Shown here one piece after another: positions 24,901 through 36,855 of a stretch of DNA of 64,000 bases. Positions within the stretch are counted from its first letter, which is position 1. Each line of letters opens with the position of its first letter. Under the pieces are notes generated by a model. It was not told the DNA's origin, did not search any database, and saw only the letters and a list, made by a program, of their open reading frames with translations. The translations under genes were made by a program, and so were the position numbers. Source of the DNA: Leucaena leucocephala (taxonomy: Eukaryota; Streptophyta; Magnoliopsida; Fabales; Fabaceae); contig CM073518.1 of assembly GCA_037074615.1 (NCBI GenBank), forward strand, positions 1,364,001-1,428,000. The letters are read 5' to 3'.

Positions 24901-27052
24901 CTACTTTGTTATCTTGGATTCCTATTAGTTCATGAACCATTGCCTGTAATGTAAAATGTAATAAAACAAATGAGATTTACTTATATACTCAAACAACTTT
25001 TCAGATTAATCAGAAAATGTTTTTCAGTAAGCAATAAAGTTTTAGCTTAAGCCCAAAGATACCTGATAGGTCCATTGATTTAACAATGGGGTTACAGGAT
25101 CATCCCTCCGGTCAATCACCAATAATAATGGAGAAACTTCTGTTCGCCTAAAATCAAAAAGACCACTTTCCTGTTGGTACATCATTTTCTGTTTCAAATA
25201 CAATAATTCAATTAGCTATTTAGGAATGTTAGCACAGTCAACATGATACGATAATATGACATGTTGAAACTAATTTACACATTCCCACGATGCTCTCTGC
25301 ATTATTTTTATCATATAAAAGATAAAAGTCTAAGTGTATAAATTGAATTCCAAAACCTATAACTGGATCACTTAAATGCACTTACGATCACAACAGATAA
25401 CATAAAAATCTCTCAAGTTTTTTAATAAAAGTGAAAAAAAATTGATAGTCAAAGAGTTAGAAAACACGGCTTTAAAATCATTTTAAGGAAAAAAAATTCT
25501 TGTCACAACTTACTGTTGCTTCCTGTGCTATCTTTTTTGCAACGTCAGATGTCCTTTGGTATCTAATAACGGGTCTTCGCTTTAACGCCAAAAAAACAGC
25601 TGCAATACTGTCAACAGCCCGTTCACAGAAGCGCTGCAATGTTAAAGGATCCACCACTGCTGGGAGCATATAAATGTAATTTGAAGGCATATTTAAGGTA
25701 AAATGGTAAGGATCAAGTGCAACAAAGTCTGCATAAAACTCCTGGGTCACCAGGACAACAACAAATATATCAGCATGAGCCCTGGAAATTGAGATTGCGC
25801 CTCCAAATTTACAAGAGGGTGATTAAGGGCTTCAAGTTCAACAATATTTGGAGTCATTTATCAGATAAAAAGCTACAAAAAAAATAAAATCTTCATTACA
25901 ATTATAGGTAGGAGGGAAGAATGGAGAAAATGGAAACTCTATTCATCTAGGAATTATTTCACAATAATCATGATACTATTCATGAATAAAAAACTGACAA
26001 GTAATCATATCTATTTTCAGAAAAATCTTAGCAAAGCATCTAATATGACAAAATTCATGTGCAAAGTGCTAAAAGCGTCAAACTGTTAGACAGAGAAGCT
26101 CCTAAAAGTCCAAAAGGAAGACAATGCAGTGCACCATAAACAATCACCTGAACTTGCTGGACAACTTCCTGTTCATCTGAATCAGCAAGTATGTGAATCT
26201 GAGTGTCCTTCAACATACTGGAGAAAACTGTAATTTCAGAACGGATTCACAAAGTGTCTTCAATCAATGGGAGAAAATTACTCCTAAAAAAGGAATAACT
26301 GTAATCGAAGTTTCAAAGGACATGTTCCAAACAATTTTAAAAACCTACAAAGATGATATTCTCCAAATCTAGGATTGGCTATCTGGCGGCGCAAATGCTG
26401 GATGTTCTCTGAAGTTGGTCGAAGGAAGCAAACAGCCTTGAGATGTGACATAGGTTCCTTCGACTTCGAAATGGAATCCACCAACTCTACTAAAAAGACT
26501 TCTTTCTGAAGAAGCTCTGACTGCGAATAGACAACACTGACAATACTTACCTGCACCAGTTTGAGAAAGATATCCACTCAAACTCAACCACAGATTTCCA
26601 CCTTTCAAAGAAATTCTAGAAAGTTGAAACCGAATTCCTTCAGTAAATTGATCTATGGTTTTAAAATAATTGAACAGTATAATAGCAGGCAAAACAAGCA
26701 TAAAAGTAGTAACTACAAGCTGAGTCAGAACAGATACGGAGAAGAAAAGGAATTATAGAATAGTCCCATTACTGTAGGTGATACGGTAAGGGAGCAAAAC
26801 TTAACGCAGATAGTAGCTGATCTAGCAGTAATATCATTCGCCTAAATTATTAGAAATTGCGAATTCGAATTGACAAAAGGCGTGATTCAGAGCAAAGGAT
26901 TAGAAGTGCCAAGTCCAACTATCGAATACCAATTACCAAAGCTGGTTGGTAAAGGGACGTACCGTCTGAGAATCTAATATAAGAACCTTCATGCCAGAGA
27001 TATCTTGCAACATCCGGCTGATATAATCCCGTACCGCCGATATCAGCCCCAT
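21977..27052 (-). CDS. VPS45: VPS45, Sec1/Munc18-type vacuolar sorting protein, with one in-frame TGA
   Basis: Thirteen exons (27052-26963, 26550-26349, 26227-26148, 25741-25514, 25188-25063, 24943-24863, 24757-24616, 24489-24311, 24100-23945, 23618-23511, 23250-23129, 22680-22549, 22034-21977) add to 568 codons, the normal VPS45 length. Motifs include MKVLILDSQT, VIRYQRTSD, VIDRRDDPVTPLLNQWTYQ, NMYENFGDIGMNIKR, LACNGGQGAAFE, NVYTQHQPLLFQTMESI and FIVGGTTYEESR. VPS45 binds the TLG2/SYP4 syntaxins at the trans-Golgi network and guides SNARE pairing for vacuolar traffic. Three oddities are seen. Codon 421 (23968-23966) is TGA where relatives have Arg (CGA in the same context). A SINE sits at the acceptor of exon 11. 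A 61-bp tandem repeat covers the donor of exon 11. The last exon junction reads KGF where relatives have KRF. The copy is therefore either a young pseudogene or allele, or the TGA is a sequence error; the other 12 exons are open. Confidence 0.88.
22961..23141. repeat. 61-bp tandem repeat, about three copies, covering a VPS45 splice donor
   Basis: Units begin AACTTACAAATAAGACACAG at 22964, 23025 and 23086, a period of exactly 61 bp with almost no divergence (one T/A difference in the middle copy). On the gene strand each unit contains TTTCAGCAGGGAAG|GTTGG, the last codons of VPS45 exon 11 plus its donor. The exon therefore has one true donor at 23128 and two spare copies downstream. Confidence 0.9.
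23256..23410 (-). mobile_element. tRNA-derived SINE (family 2) inserted at a VPS45 splice acceptor
   Basis: The unit has A box TGGCTCAGCGGTAAG and B box GGTCGCGGGTTCGAATC on the minus strand, so it is in the same orientation as VPS45. A perfect 15-bp duplication, TCTCCACGCCCTTAA, lies at 23241-23255 and 23411-23425. It is 155 bp long. The duplicated bases include the exon 11 acceptor, TTAAG|GGC on the gene strand. Confidence 0.88.
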
Positions 27053-27404
27053 TTTTTCCGGGTTTAAGTCGGATGAACCCCTCAGTTCCTGGTTCTTGAT
27101 CTTTCCCTTATTGACGACGACGACGACGACGGAAGTTCCAATATAGTTGGTGCGAATCGGGAAGGGAAGGCCCGAGCAACTCAGATCTGGGACGAGGGAA
27201 CAAGAAAAGCGTTCAAGTCTTAACGCATCGTTTTAGGTGTGCGTCGTGTTTATGCTTAATGCTTCGTTGAATTTGAGACGTCTCGCGAAGGCGACGAGAA
27301 CTTTTCCCCCCTTTTTGGTGGGAAGGGAAAAACGTTCCAACATTGAACAGAGAAACGTCAAAAACTGTAGATTGTCACATATATGTATAGAGGGCTGTTT
27401 GTAT

Positions 27405-27955
27405 GTCCTCAAACTAAAATTTTAAAAATTCTTTCGCTAAAATCTTAATTTAAATTTTTTAAAAAATAAATAGTTATATTTATTTATAAATATTTTTGAG
27501 TAAAACTATAGTTTAAAATCATAATTTTGAATAAACTATTAAAACTAATTTTTTGAACAGTAAAAAAGTTTATGGATTATCTAATTACTATCTTATCCCT
27601 ATTTTTTCTTACACCATCTCTCCCCTCTGATTTCTACCCCTCTCCTGTCTCTTCTTTTATCTCTCTTTTCTTAGTTTCTACTCTCTCTCCTCTCTCCTCT
27701 CTCCTCTCTCATCTACCCTCTCTCTCTTATATTTTCTCTAACTCTCTCCTCTCTCTTACTTTTAATCAAATCATATTTTTTAGTAATTTACTAATATAAA
27801 AATACATTCTAAAAATAACTATCCAAACACTTATTTATTCAAAACCACTTTTTTCTATAAACTCTTCTCTAAAAGCCTTTTTTCATAAACTATCCATAAA
27901 CTCTTTTTTTTATAAGTCATTTTTTTAAATTTTATCAAAATAAACCCATAATTTA
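27405..27955 (-). repeat. AT-rich dispersed repeat with a pyrimidine-rich core (MITE-like)
   Basis: Its reverse complement matches the segment at about 58205-58925 along most of its length. Shared stretches include the TTACTGTTC block and AAAATATTT..AAATAAATATAA at one end and the TTTAGATAGTTATT-type sequence at the other. The core (27590-27790) is CTCTC-rich. The 76-residue-long frame through it is low complexity and not a gene. Ends and target duplication could not be fixed. Confidence 0.55.
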
Positions 27956-28811
27956 TATATGACGGTAACATCGTTGGGAAAAAAAGGACTGTAGTGTGTA
28001 TTAAAATTTATAACAAATATAAATAGAAAGAGTATTAGCTTTACAATGCTTATCTACTTTTTAAATTTCCATGCATTTACACTGGAGTTTGTTTGGAGTT
28101 GACTTGAAGCCAGCTTGTTGTTAGATGAAAACTAATTTCAATTTTGGAGTAAAAATTATCAATCAATTTAAAATGTAAATTTATATAATAAATAATACTC
28201 TTTTAATTTTTAATATAAAAATTAGTTGACTTTTTTAGATATATTAAAAAATTAAATATATTAATTAATTATAACTAGTATAAAAATTAGTTAATTAATT
28301 TAAATATATTAAAAAATATATAATATAAATTTATCTTAAAAATTTATATTTAATCATAATTAAATTATTTATTTTTTTTAATTTATTTTAAAAATTAATT
28401 AATTCTTGGGGAGGGATAAGTTCTTTTCAACAGCCACGAAGAACTTTCATACAGTATCCCGAGAATCTACTTAACACATTGAAATTAATCGATGAATAAT
28501 TTTTTTGAGGGCTATTAGGGCCTTTTTATTTATTGATTTTTGCAACAGGGTCATATCTTGAATGAATATTTAGTGGGCAAGGACAGAGGAAGCCATGCAA
28601 AGTCAGAATTTTCTGTTGGCTGAAAGTGAACGTGTGCATGTCACCATAGGCCAAAAATAACGAAAATCAAAAGGAGGGTTTATCTTTGTCACCGTAGGAA
28701 GGTCTCTGAGCCATTTAAGCTAATCTACTGAAGCATTGATCCGCTCGCTTGAAAGCATGCTGAACCGCGTTGATCAGCATGTTCTGATGTCCTCTTTTTT
28801 TTTTTTTTTAT
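27956..28811. other. AT-rich intergenic region
   Basis: No gene is visible. A small imperfect palindrome, GCATGCTGAACCGCGTTGAT followed by CAGCATG, lies at about 28757-28783. Confidence 0.45.
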
Positions 28812-28958
28812 TATTAGATTCATTTATTTATCCTAATTATATCTAAATTTGATCTGCGTAGCGTTTTATAACGAAATTTTTTTACATACGCCAAGACTCA
28901 AATTCGAGACTTCACCTAAATGATATTGAGCCGCTTATCACTCGGACCAACTCGTTAG
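28812..28958 (-). mobile_element. tRNA-derived SINE (family 1), internally deleted
   Basis: On the minus strand it has the A-box region CCGAGTGATAAGCGGCTCAA and B box TCTCGAATTTGAGTC. The middle of the body, including the CCATAGCCAGG part, is missing. The distal part is strongly diverged. Confidence 0.65.
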
Positions 28959-28980
28959 TTTCTTATATCATTTTTTTTTC

Positions 28981-29152
28981 TACCTAATTTATCAAAATGT
29001 TATCCCTACTATATCCGGATTTAACCCACGTCTCGTACCTAATTATGATGGGTGAATCTTTTAACAATTTTTTTTCGCATAAATTAAAATTCAAAATTAA
29101 AATTTTACTTAAATGATATCTGAGTCATTTATTACTAAGATCATCCCCATTA
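28981..29152 (-). mobile_element. tRNA-derived SINE (family 1), degenerate
   Basis: It shows the family order in reverse: a decayed end (ACCTAATTTATC), the ATATCCGGATTTAACCC block, the CATCATAATTAGGTACGAGA block on the gene strand of the SINE, and a mutated promoter region with ATGACTCAGATATCATTTAA. It is diverged but collinear with the better copies. Confidence 0.65.
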
Positions 29153-29163
29153 ATTTGTCTATC

Positions 29164-29348
29164 TTTTTTTTTTGTCCACCCGGTTCACCTGAGCTTTGCC
29201 CCGATTACATCCGGATCCGACCCGCGTCGCGTACCTGGCTATGGTGGGTGAGTCTCCTAATGAGAATTTTCTGCGTACGCTAAGGTTCGAACTCGAGACC
29301 TCGCTTAAGCGATATCAAGTCGTTTACTACTCAAATCAACCCCCGTCA
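29164..29348 (-). mobile_element. tRNA-derived SINE (family 1), well preserved
   Basis: On the minus strand it shows B box GTCTCGAGTTCGAACC, the GGAGACTCACCCACCATAGC block, CGACGCGGGTCGGATCCGG and the terminal GAACCGGGTGGACAAA with poly-A. It lies head to head with the plus-strand copy at 29467-29653. Confidence 0.82.
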
Positions 29349-29466
29349 GTTGGTCAAGAGCTATCTGACAGAAATGAAGGGCGAACTACTTTTTTATGTT
29401 TTACTCTTTTGGGCCCATGGCCTACCAGTTCAACCCAAACATTTCACCCAAAATATCGGACGCTGA

Positions 29467-29653
29467 TCAACGGGTTAATCTGAGTGATAAGCGGTTCGAT
29501 ATCGTTTAAGCGAGGTCTCAAATTCGAGTTTTGGCATACGCAAAAAATCTCCATTGGGAGACTCTCCTACCATAGCCAGATAAGCGACGCGGATCAAATC
29601 TAGATGTAATCAGGATAAAACCCCGGTGAACCGGATGGGCAAAAAAAAAAAAA
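29467..29653 (+). mobile_element. tRNA-derived SINE (family 1), abutting the RimP-like gene
   Basis: It starts near CAACGGGTTAATCTGAGTG, has a B box GTCTCAAATTCGAG, the GGGAGACTCTCCTACCATAG block and ends GAACCGGATGGGC plus 13 A. GACGCT occurs on both sides (about 29460 and 29661), possibly a short target duplication. It ends about 90 bp before the RimP-like start codon, so it may lie in that promoter or leader. Confidence 0.8.
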
Positions 29654-29744
29654 TAACCGACGCTAAAGCAACTATTTTCTCTCGGGACTCCCCTCCGGTA
29701 CAAAGCTTCAAAACCAGAATTCAAGTGCCCCTTCTGAAAATTGA

Positions 29745-32066
29745 ATGGATCTGATGAAAACCTTGAGCTTGAGGTTCTCCCCAATATCATTCTCACCCGT
29801 AATCGCTGCAAGTAATAACTTCTACTTGCCCCTCCCCTCTCCCAGAATTTTTTCTTTCAGATTCCGTGCCAGCTCATTCCATCATATTTCGAGAAAGTCC
29901 CAAATGACTCTCCGTGCCAAGGAAAGAAAATCGGAGTCGGAGCCCATTCTCGAACGCACACTTGTCGAAGAAATATCAATGAAGGATGAAGAGGACGTCC
30001 TTGATGATTTCGAATACGGTAGAGCCACCCTCTTCACTGAATCTCTTCTTTGTCTCTGACTAAAAAATTTCTTTGAGATGAGCTCGAAGTTCATAGTTTT
30101 CCATTTTAATACTCAAGTATTATTCCCAAACATTCAAATCGAGTTCTAGTGACCATTTGCGGAAGTCAAGACGAGTTTATACCGAAATTTCCAATGAACT
30201 AAACTGGCGATATTTTTGCTTCAAACCCCATTATTTCTGACGGAAGTTATTGATTTCACAGTGGAATCAGGGGATGAGGATGATAGCTACTACGACGAAG
30301 AGGATTATGAAGATGACGAAGCTGAACTCTTTGTAATTTTCTCTCGTCTTGCTGTGTTGATATAAAGTTTCGATTTTCTTGATACATATATCAATTTGCA
30401 CATTTGGTTTTTAAGGTAGGCGATGGGGGCGGAGGCGGTGGGATTTCCCTGGCTGGAACGTGGTGGGATAAAAAAGCACTGACGATTGCTGAAGAGGTTG
30501 CTAGGTCTTTCGATGGGGAACTGCAAATATATGCTTTCAAGACATTGGTCAATTCCACCATTCGAGTGCGCATCGAGAGGCTTTCCAACAAGTAAGCATT
30601 ATATGCTATTTCTTAGTGTATTTTCTGGGGAAAATATAAGTAAAGAGGTGGAACTTGAAGCTTATATTTCTTCCATTGTTTATAACGTATTTTATTACGA
30701 TTTATGTTCGATTTGCCGCCAAACAAGGACGCGTCCATGACAAGTATGGCTATGTCTTCTAACTCGCGAAACATTTCTTGATTCAGAATAGATAAAAAAT
30801 GCTCAGAAAGTAAGACAGATTGAATTATTTTGCTCAATTTTCTGATTCTATGGCCGTACTGTCATAACGTGTTCTGTATGTCTATAAGCAGACTGACCCT
30901 TCGATGTGATTATTCTTCTATAAAGTGATATGCTGAAGTTGAAAATAACGGTTAGCTGTCCTTGGTGCCAATAAATGAAGTCCCTTAAATATTGCATTTA
31001 CAAGTCAAAGGATCAAAATAATACAACTGATATGCATCTCTATTTATATAATGAAAATTATGTGCTGAGTAATTCTACATCCATTATATAAGGTAATGTT
31101 GTGTCGTTGCCCATCTTTTATGCCTTTGCGTTACTCTTATTATTATTTCTTCTGGAAGACTTGTATCCCTATCCCATCGTCTCACGTTTTCTGAGACAGA
31201 ATATCAGGCTGATTTCAGATATGAGAACCAATTGGTCAAACTGGGCAATGGTTGCAATTTTGCTGCTAGTATCTGTGTCTGCCTTCTTTTGTCTTTTCCT
31301 AGTGCTAATATCTGCTAGTATCTTCATTTCTTTTTTGCCAAGTTGTTGAGGTTACTGTAATATAGTAATAGTCAATGGGTACTTGATGTTTGAGCTTTCA
31401 CTTCCATTTATCGGTAGGTCCGGCTCGCCTAGCATGGAAGATATTGAAGCTTTTTCTACAGCCTATAGATCAAAGTTAGATGAAGCAGAGCTTGCCAAAT
31501 TTGTGCCTGAAGATATAAGTTTGGAGGTACCGTTTCAAGTATCTCATTAAAATTTTATCTTACTTTGGCTGGCATGTGAGAAAAACTGATGGGACTGGCA
31601 TGATGAACAACATTTGAAGGTGCAAATAGTTGAATTTATGAGCAACTGATTAATGAATCATGATATCTACTTATAAGAGCAAAGGTTCACAAATTGAAAT
31701 TTAGATCTTCAATGCTTCCATTTGATGAAGAATCAAATTTATGATATTTTCCTCCAGGTGTCTTCTCCTGGTGTTGAAAGGATAGTCCGGATTCCAAATG
31801 ATCTGGATCGATTCAAGGAACGGGCGATGTATGTGAAATACATGAGTAACGAGGATTTAGAAGGTTCATCTGCAGAAAGTGAGGGTGTGTTCCGCCTCAT
31901 AGCCTTTGACCTGGAAACAAGATGTTGCACTTGGGGCCTGGCAGACGTGAGAGTAAATAGAGAGAAAGCAGGGAAAGGAAGACCACTGAACAAAAAGCAA
32001 AGAGAATGGCGTTTAAGCACTCCTTTTGATTCTTTACGTTTAGTTAGGCTGTATTCTGAAATTTAA
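29745..32066 (+). CDS. RimP-like ribosome maturation factor, plastid-targeted
   Basis: Five exons (29745-30018, 30262-30332, 30416-30591, 31418-31526, 31758-32066) give 312 residues with consistent phases. The first about 60 residues are Ser/Phe/Arg-rich with no acids (RFRASSFHHISRKS), as in a transit peptide. An acidic stretch follows (DEDDSYYDEEDYEDDEAE). The RimP N-terminal domain then runs from about ALTIAEEVA through LQIYAFKTL, IRVRIERLSNK and DIEAFSTAY, to EDISLEVSSPGVERIV. The SSPG with a following hydrophobic is the strongest RimP signature. The C-terminal part has FDSLRLVRLY. Bacterial RimP helps assemble the 30S subunit before S5 and S12 bind, and the plastid version presumably serves the 70S-type ribosome. 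An alternative start at the second ATG (29754) would remove three residues. Confidence 0.85.
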
Positions 32067-32203
32067 CATTGTTGTATCTTTGGCAAGAGGTCATATTTTG
32101 GTACCACACGCCTGCCTGTGTCTTTTTTTGTAGGCTTAGCCTATTTAGAGAGCTTCATATTCATGCATGTACAAAGCCAAGAGTTATAATAAATTTATGT
32201 CAA

Positions 32204-32389
32204 TTTTTTTTTAACCACCCGATTCATCGGAGTTTTACCTCGACTACATTCGGATCTGACTCGTGTCACGTACCTGGTTATGGTGGGTGAGTCTCCTAAT
32301 GAGAATTTTCTGTATACGCTAAGGCTCAAATTCGAAATCTCGCTTAAGTATTATTGAGCCACTTACTACTCAAACTAATCCCCATTAAT
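32204..32389 (-). mobile_element. tRNA-derived SINE (family 1) in the RimP-like 3' flank
   Basis: It is flanked by the perfect 12-bp duplication AATTTATGTCAA at 32192-32203 and 32390-32401. On the minus strand it carries the promoter region, GGGAGACTC-type block, CATAACCAGGTACGTGAC and TGAATCGGGTGGTTAA plus poly-A. It starts 137 bp after the RimP-like stop codon and may lie in the 3' UTR. Confidence 0.87.
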
Positions 32390-32401
32390 AATTTATGTCA
32401 A

Positions 32402-33853
32402 ATTAACTGTATCTTGGATCGTTATTGTTCTTTTTGTCCTCGCTTGTTTTCACGATTGATTGGAGGTTGGAGCTTATGTTGAGGTTGTCCTAGTCGAATT
32501 ACATTATCACATAAATTTAAGGAAAAAGTATATGAATATAATCATGAGATTTGAGTCTATATAGAGCTCCATTTATCACTCTGTTAACATTTATAATTTT
32601 TTGGGGCCCTCTTATTGGTATATAGGAAAGGATTTTTTTTTCAGTAAAAAAATGGAATATATAACATTTAATGATTGTTTATTTTTTTTACTAACTATTA
32701 AAGTGATGTTAAAAAATAGAAAAAATGGTTTTTATTTATAAGTTTGCTGTTTTACTATGTTTTTATTTTATGTGGTTTTGAATAAAATGTTTCTACTCAG
32801 CTGTACTCATCGTAGAGACGTAGACCATTAAATGATAAAATGGCGTCCAGCTCTTTATTTGTTAGCATAGATTACACGCTTTTAGATTTCGGATGCCTCC
32901 CGCTTTTAATGAGATGCCATTTAGAATTTTCAAATTCAGTCATGTATTCAGAGGGGATCGATTTAACATTAAAAAAATAGCATCAGGTATTTAGGACAAT
33001 AGATTAATAAGAAAATAATACTTAGGTCAATATAGATCATGTACTAGGTATTTTGGGCAATAGATCTATTATTATTTTATTAATAGATTAATAAGATAAT
33101 ATTTCAGATAGGATAAAAAGAAAAAAGAAAGAACCCGCCCCTTTTGGTTTGCCCCTACTGGGCGCTGCTGGAGTTAGATCCAGGTACCAATCCATGGCAG
33201 GATTCGGGATATACTAATTATATATATTATTCATAATAATTTAATTCCGGGTTCGTGATGAGGCAGGCAGGAACGAAATGGGCGAGCTTTGAGTTACCCT
33301 TTTCATCCACTGAGATTGTGACACGTTTGCTATGTCCCCCAATTCTCCACTATGATCGGAGTACTGGTGAGTTTGGCTCCCACATAGCGCCGACACTTTC
33401 GCCACTAGCTCTTCGTAGGTTCTCCTTCTACTCACCTCACCTCTATTTATTGGTAGCTTTTACCCTTTCAGTTCACAAATCATATTCTCAACCAACCAGG
33501 CCACAGCTCTCTCGTTCTATTGAGCCAATCACCCTCTTCCCTTTACTTTCTTTCACGTTGCTCTCAGTCACCCAACTTCACAACCACCCCTTCCCCACCA
33601 TCTTTTCCTGCATAGCTCCATTCCATGTCATTTAACACCGTTCCGCTTCTCGTTTCCTCCAAGCTTTCTCGATTTCGACTCTGAGTCTTCTGTTTTTTTT
33701 CCAAGTAAGCTCTGTTTCCCTCTTCTTAATCTATATCCCGACTGTGACCCGAGCCTCTTTCAATAAACCAGCGTCTTCGGCGTTCATATCTCCTCAACTC
33801 CTGCTTCTTCACCCTCCAAGTAAGCATATTTTGTTTCAGCATGTTCTTTCACA
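32402..33853. other. Intergenic and TBL promoter/leader
   Basis: The first part is AT-rich. From about 33100 the base composition becomes more even and from 33400 pyrimidine-rich, consistent with a promoter and 5' leader of the TBL gene at 33854. I see no separate gene. Open frames in the C-rich part (33255-33635) have no family features. Confidence 0.5.
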
Positions 33854-35398
33854 ATGGACATCTGGGAGAGTTGGTGGGTTCTGCAAATAATGCAGATGCT
33901 GGGTTTGGTTAGTTTCTGGATCTCTTTCGCCAAGCTCAGGACTCTATGCTCGAGAGCTGTTCGATTTATGGATAGAATGATTAAGGGTGATTCCGATGTC
34001 TGGGTCCTTTCGTCTTTCAATGGGCTTGTAACAGCTGGATCCTTCATATCTTTTCTTTTGGTACTTTTCTGGGCATACTCGAATGTGTTTCCCATTCCCA
34101 CCTCACACTCGCTCCCTCAGGGTCTGGAAATTCGTAACATTTCTGACTCGGCAACTCAGAGTCGTGAAGTTCTGAAGCCGAATGCATCAATTTCTGCTTG
34201 CAATGTGTTTGAAGGAAGTTGGATCCGAGACGAGAGTTACCCTTTATATGATGCTTCACGCTGCCCCTTCGCAGAACGTGGTTTTAACTGCCTTGCAAAT
34301 GGCCGTAAAGACAGAGGTTACACGAAATGGAGGTGGAAGCCCAAAACTTGTGAGATTCCGAGGTTTGATGCTCGTAGATTACTGGAGGAACTTCGTGGGA
34401 AAAGGGTGGTCTTTGTTGGGGATTCTTTGAGTAGAACACAATGGGAGTCTTTGCTATGTTTGCTTATGACAGGAGTAGAGAATAAAAGAAGTGTGTACGA
34501 AATCAACGGCAATGGGATCACCAAACGGATCAGGTTTTTAGGTGTGAGATTCAGTTCTCACAATATCAGAATCGATTTTTACCGATCAGTATTCTTGGTG
34601 AAGAATGGTCCTGTGCCAAGAAATGCTCCTAAACGGGTGAAGACAGCGCTAAGACTGGACAAGATGGATGATATTAGCCACGAGTGGATTGATTCGGATG
34701 TTCTAATATTTAATTCAGGTCACTGGTGGACACGGACCAAGCTTTTTGACGCGTGAGTAACTTAATTTTCCAAACATAGATCTGTTTTATATTTCATTGT
34801 CATGAATTTTTTGTACTGACACGATCTTCAGACAGGGGGTGGTATTTTCAAGTTGGTGACTCGCTAAAGCTTGGAATGTCAATCAATTCTGCTTTCAACG
34901 CAGCTTTGCACACCTGGGCATCTTGGGTAGAAAACGCGGTGAACACAAACAGAACGAAAATATTCTTCCGTACTTTTGAGTCATCTCATTGGGGGTAAGT
35001 TGTTCACCACTTTTGTTTTCCGAGTCTCTGGTTAGGTAAATGCAGAACTACGTCTATTGTGCAGCAAAAAGGACGTGTCTTTGGTTTGTAATGGTGAAAT
35101 TTGTGGTGTCTGTGACAGTAAAACTTGCAAAGTGACTAGTAAACCATGGAAGAGGACAAATGGGAGAGATCGAAGCCCAATATCAGATATGATACTGAGG
35201 ACTGTGAAGGGAATGAATGGAGCAGTAAGAATATTGCATGTAACGTCAATGGGAGCATATCGAAGCGATGGGCATGTGGGGCGTTGGAGTGACAACCCCT
35301 CTGTGCCTGATTGTAGCCATTGGTGTCTGCCTGGAGTCCCTGATATGTGGAACGAGATTCTTTCCTCGTATTTGCTGCCTATCAATGGGGCAAGTTGA
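33854..35398 (+). CDS. Trichome birefringence-like (TBL) polysaccharide O-acetyltransferase
   Basis: Three exons (33854-34752, 34836-34994, 35065-35398) encode 463 residues. A hydrophobic span at about 56-75 (LVTAGSFISFLLVLFWAYS) follows a short N-terminal part, giving a type II Golgi protein. The PMR5N region begins at CNVFEGSWIRDESYPLY and continues SRCPFAERGFNCLANGR and WRWKPKTCEIPRFD. The PC-esterase domain has the GDS motif at 189-191 (VVFVGDSLSRTQWESL) and the second catalytic motif DxxH at 435-438 (PDCSHWCLPGVPD). TBL proteins transfer acetyl from a donor to wall polymers such as xylan, mannan, xyloglucan or pectin. The polymer is not predictable here. Exon 2 uses the second of two AG acceptors 4 bp apart (ATCTTCAGACAG|GGGG); the first would shift the frame. 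There is an AG-GT donor at each junction. Confidence 0.9.
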
Positions 35399-36855
35399 CG
35401 TCACAGCTTTTTGTGAATATTGGTAGCTCTAAAACTGGATGTTCTTTTTTCTTTTTCTTATGTAAAAGTTAACCGAACGCTGGGGCAAAGTTGCACATAT
35501 ATATATATTTGGGAAGCAATTCCTTCCTTCAATGTAAGCTTGTGAATAAACGAGAGGCTCTATGGGTGTAATATGCCTTTCTGTGATCAAATTTTGTAGT
35601 TTTTACCAAGAAGCAAGAGTCTTCGGTGTAATATACATTTATGCGCTTGTTCATTTTCCTGTTATTCAACATTCCAATCGTCAATTTCAAACCCAGGTTC
35701 ATCTATCTCTGCATATTAACAAGGGCGGGCTGGAGGACACTGACTTTTGCTTTCTCTTTCAGCATTTATCAATCAGTTGATAGGTTGATAGATAATGTGT
35801 GAATAATGTGCGGTGTGTGCCAATGATGGACGGGAGGCTGTCTCTGGGAAAAGCATCACATTTCAATTCAATGAGCTGCTAATTCCTGTAAAAAAAAAAC
35901 GAGTAAATTGAAGTGTCTTTATCTGAACATCTATTTATATATTAATGAAGTTTTGTGGAGCCCCAGCGAAGCCACGCTCCTAGGACATTTTGGGGTGCAC
36001 ATAATTTTGTATTTTCCCCCTATGTTTGACACAAGGATGAATTTTTTTTTTTGGGTACTACATCACGACGATCTAAACTCATAATATATATTCATATTCC
36101 ACCATGGCCTTGTCACCTCTGAGTTAGTCTTAAGCGGTTTGTAGGCGTAATTTTTAATTATATAAAATTCTCAATTTTAATATTCATCCGGGGATACTTA
36201 GTATAAAATTTATTTAATTAAATTAAAAAAATTAATTAATATAATATATTTTTGTTCTAAAACACTCTAATAAATTTTTTTAACTTCTTCTCTTTATCTC
36301 CCTCTTATTTAATTATTATTAAGCATATATTAAAGATTAATTTTTTAATTATATCACATATTAAGGAATAAAGGGTTGTATAATATAAAACTGCATGATA
36401 ATTAACTTGCAATAATTTCGGGAAAGAAAAATTTGCTACAACTCCTCCCGCCAGCTGATTCAACGTACGGCATCAAAAACAGCGAGGAAGAACTGCGGAG
36501 ACTTGAAATTGAAGATAACTGAGTATGAGTACCTCATAGTTGCCGGAGGATGCACAAGTATCCACAGGTCCCATAGAACAGGCACATCGGAGTTTATGTT
36601 ATGGGTCTTTCACATTCCTTTCTGTTTTTGTTAAAAAAAGATAAGCTTACTCCTCCATGCCTTTAAGAAGAAGAGGAATAAGTTTCAGAAGCAAAGGAAT
36701 ATAAAACTTAGAATGAGTGTCAAGTCACTAAAAACTTGCAGAAATGCTAATCATATCAAAATATTCGTAAATGCTGCCTACAAAAGCCCCTGAGCCCTCC
36801 CATTGTTCTCACAATATTTTAGAACCAACATTCAATCATTAACGTAAGATCCAAC
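35399..36855. other. Intergenic, TBL 3' flank and TED7-like promoter
   Basis: A probable TBL 3' UTR extends to about 35550. The rest is AT-rich. The 300 bp before 36856 probably hold the promoter of the TED7-like gene. No other gene is seen. Confidence 0.45.

Noticed and set aside
27572..27799. 75-codon frame rich in Ser and Leu
   Set aside because: It is a translation of a CTCTC-rich low-complexity tract inside a repeat.
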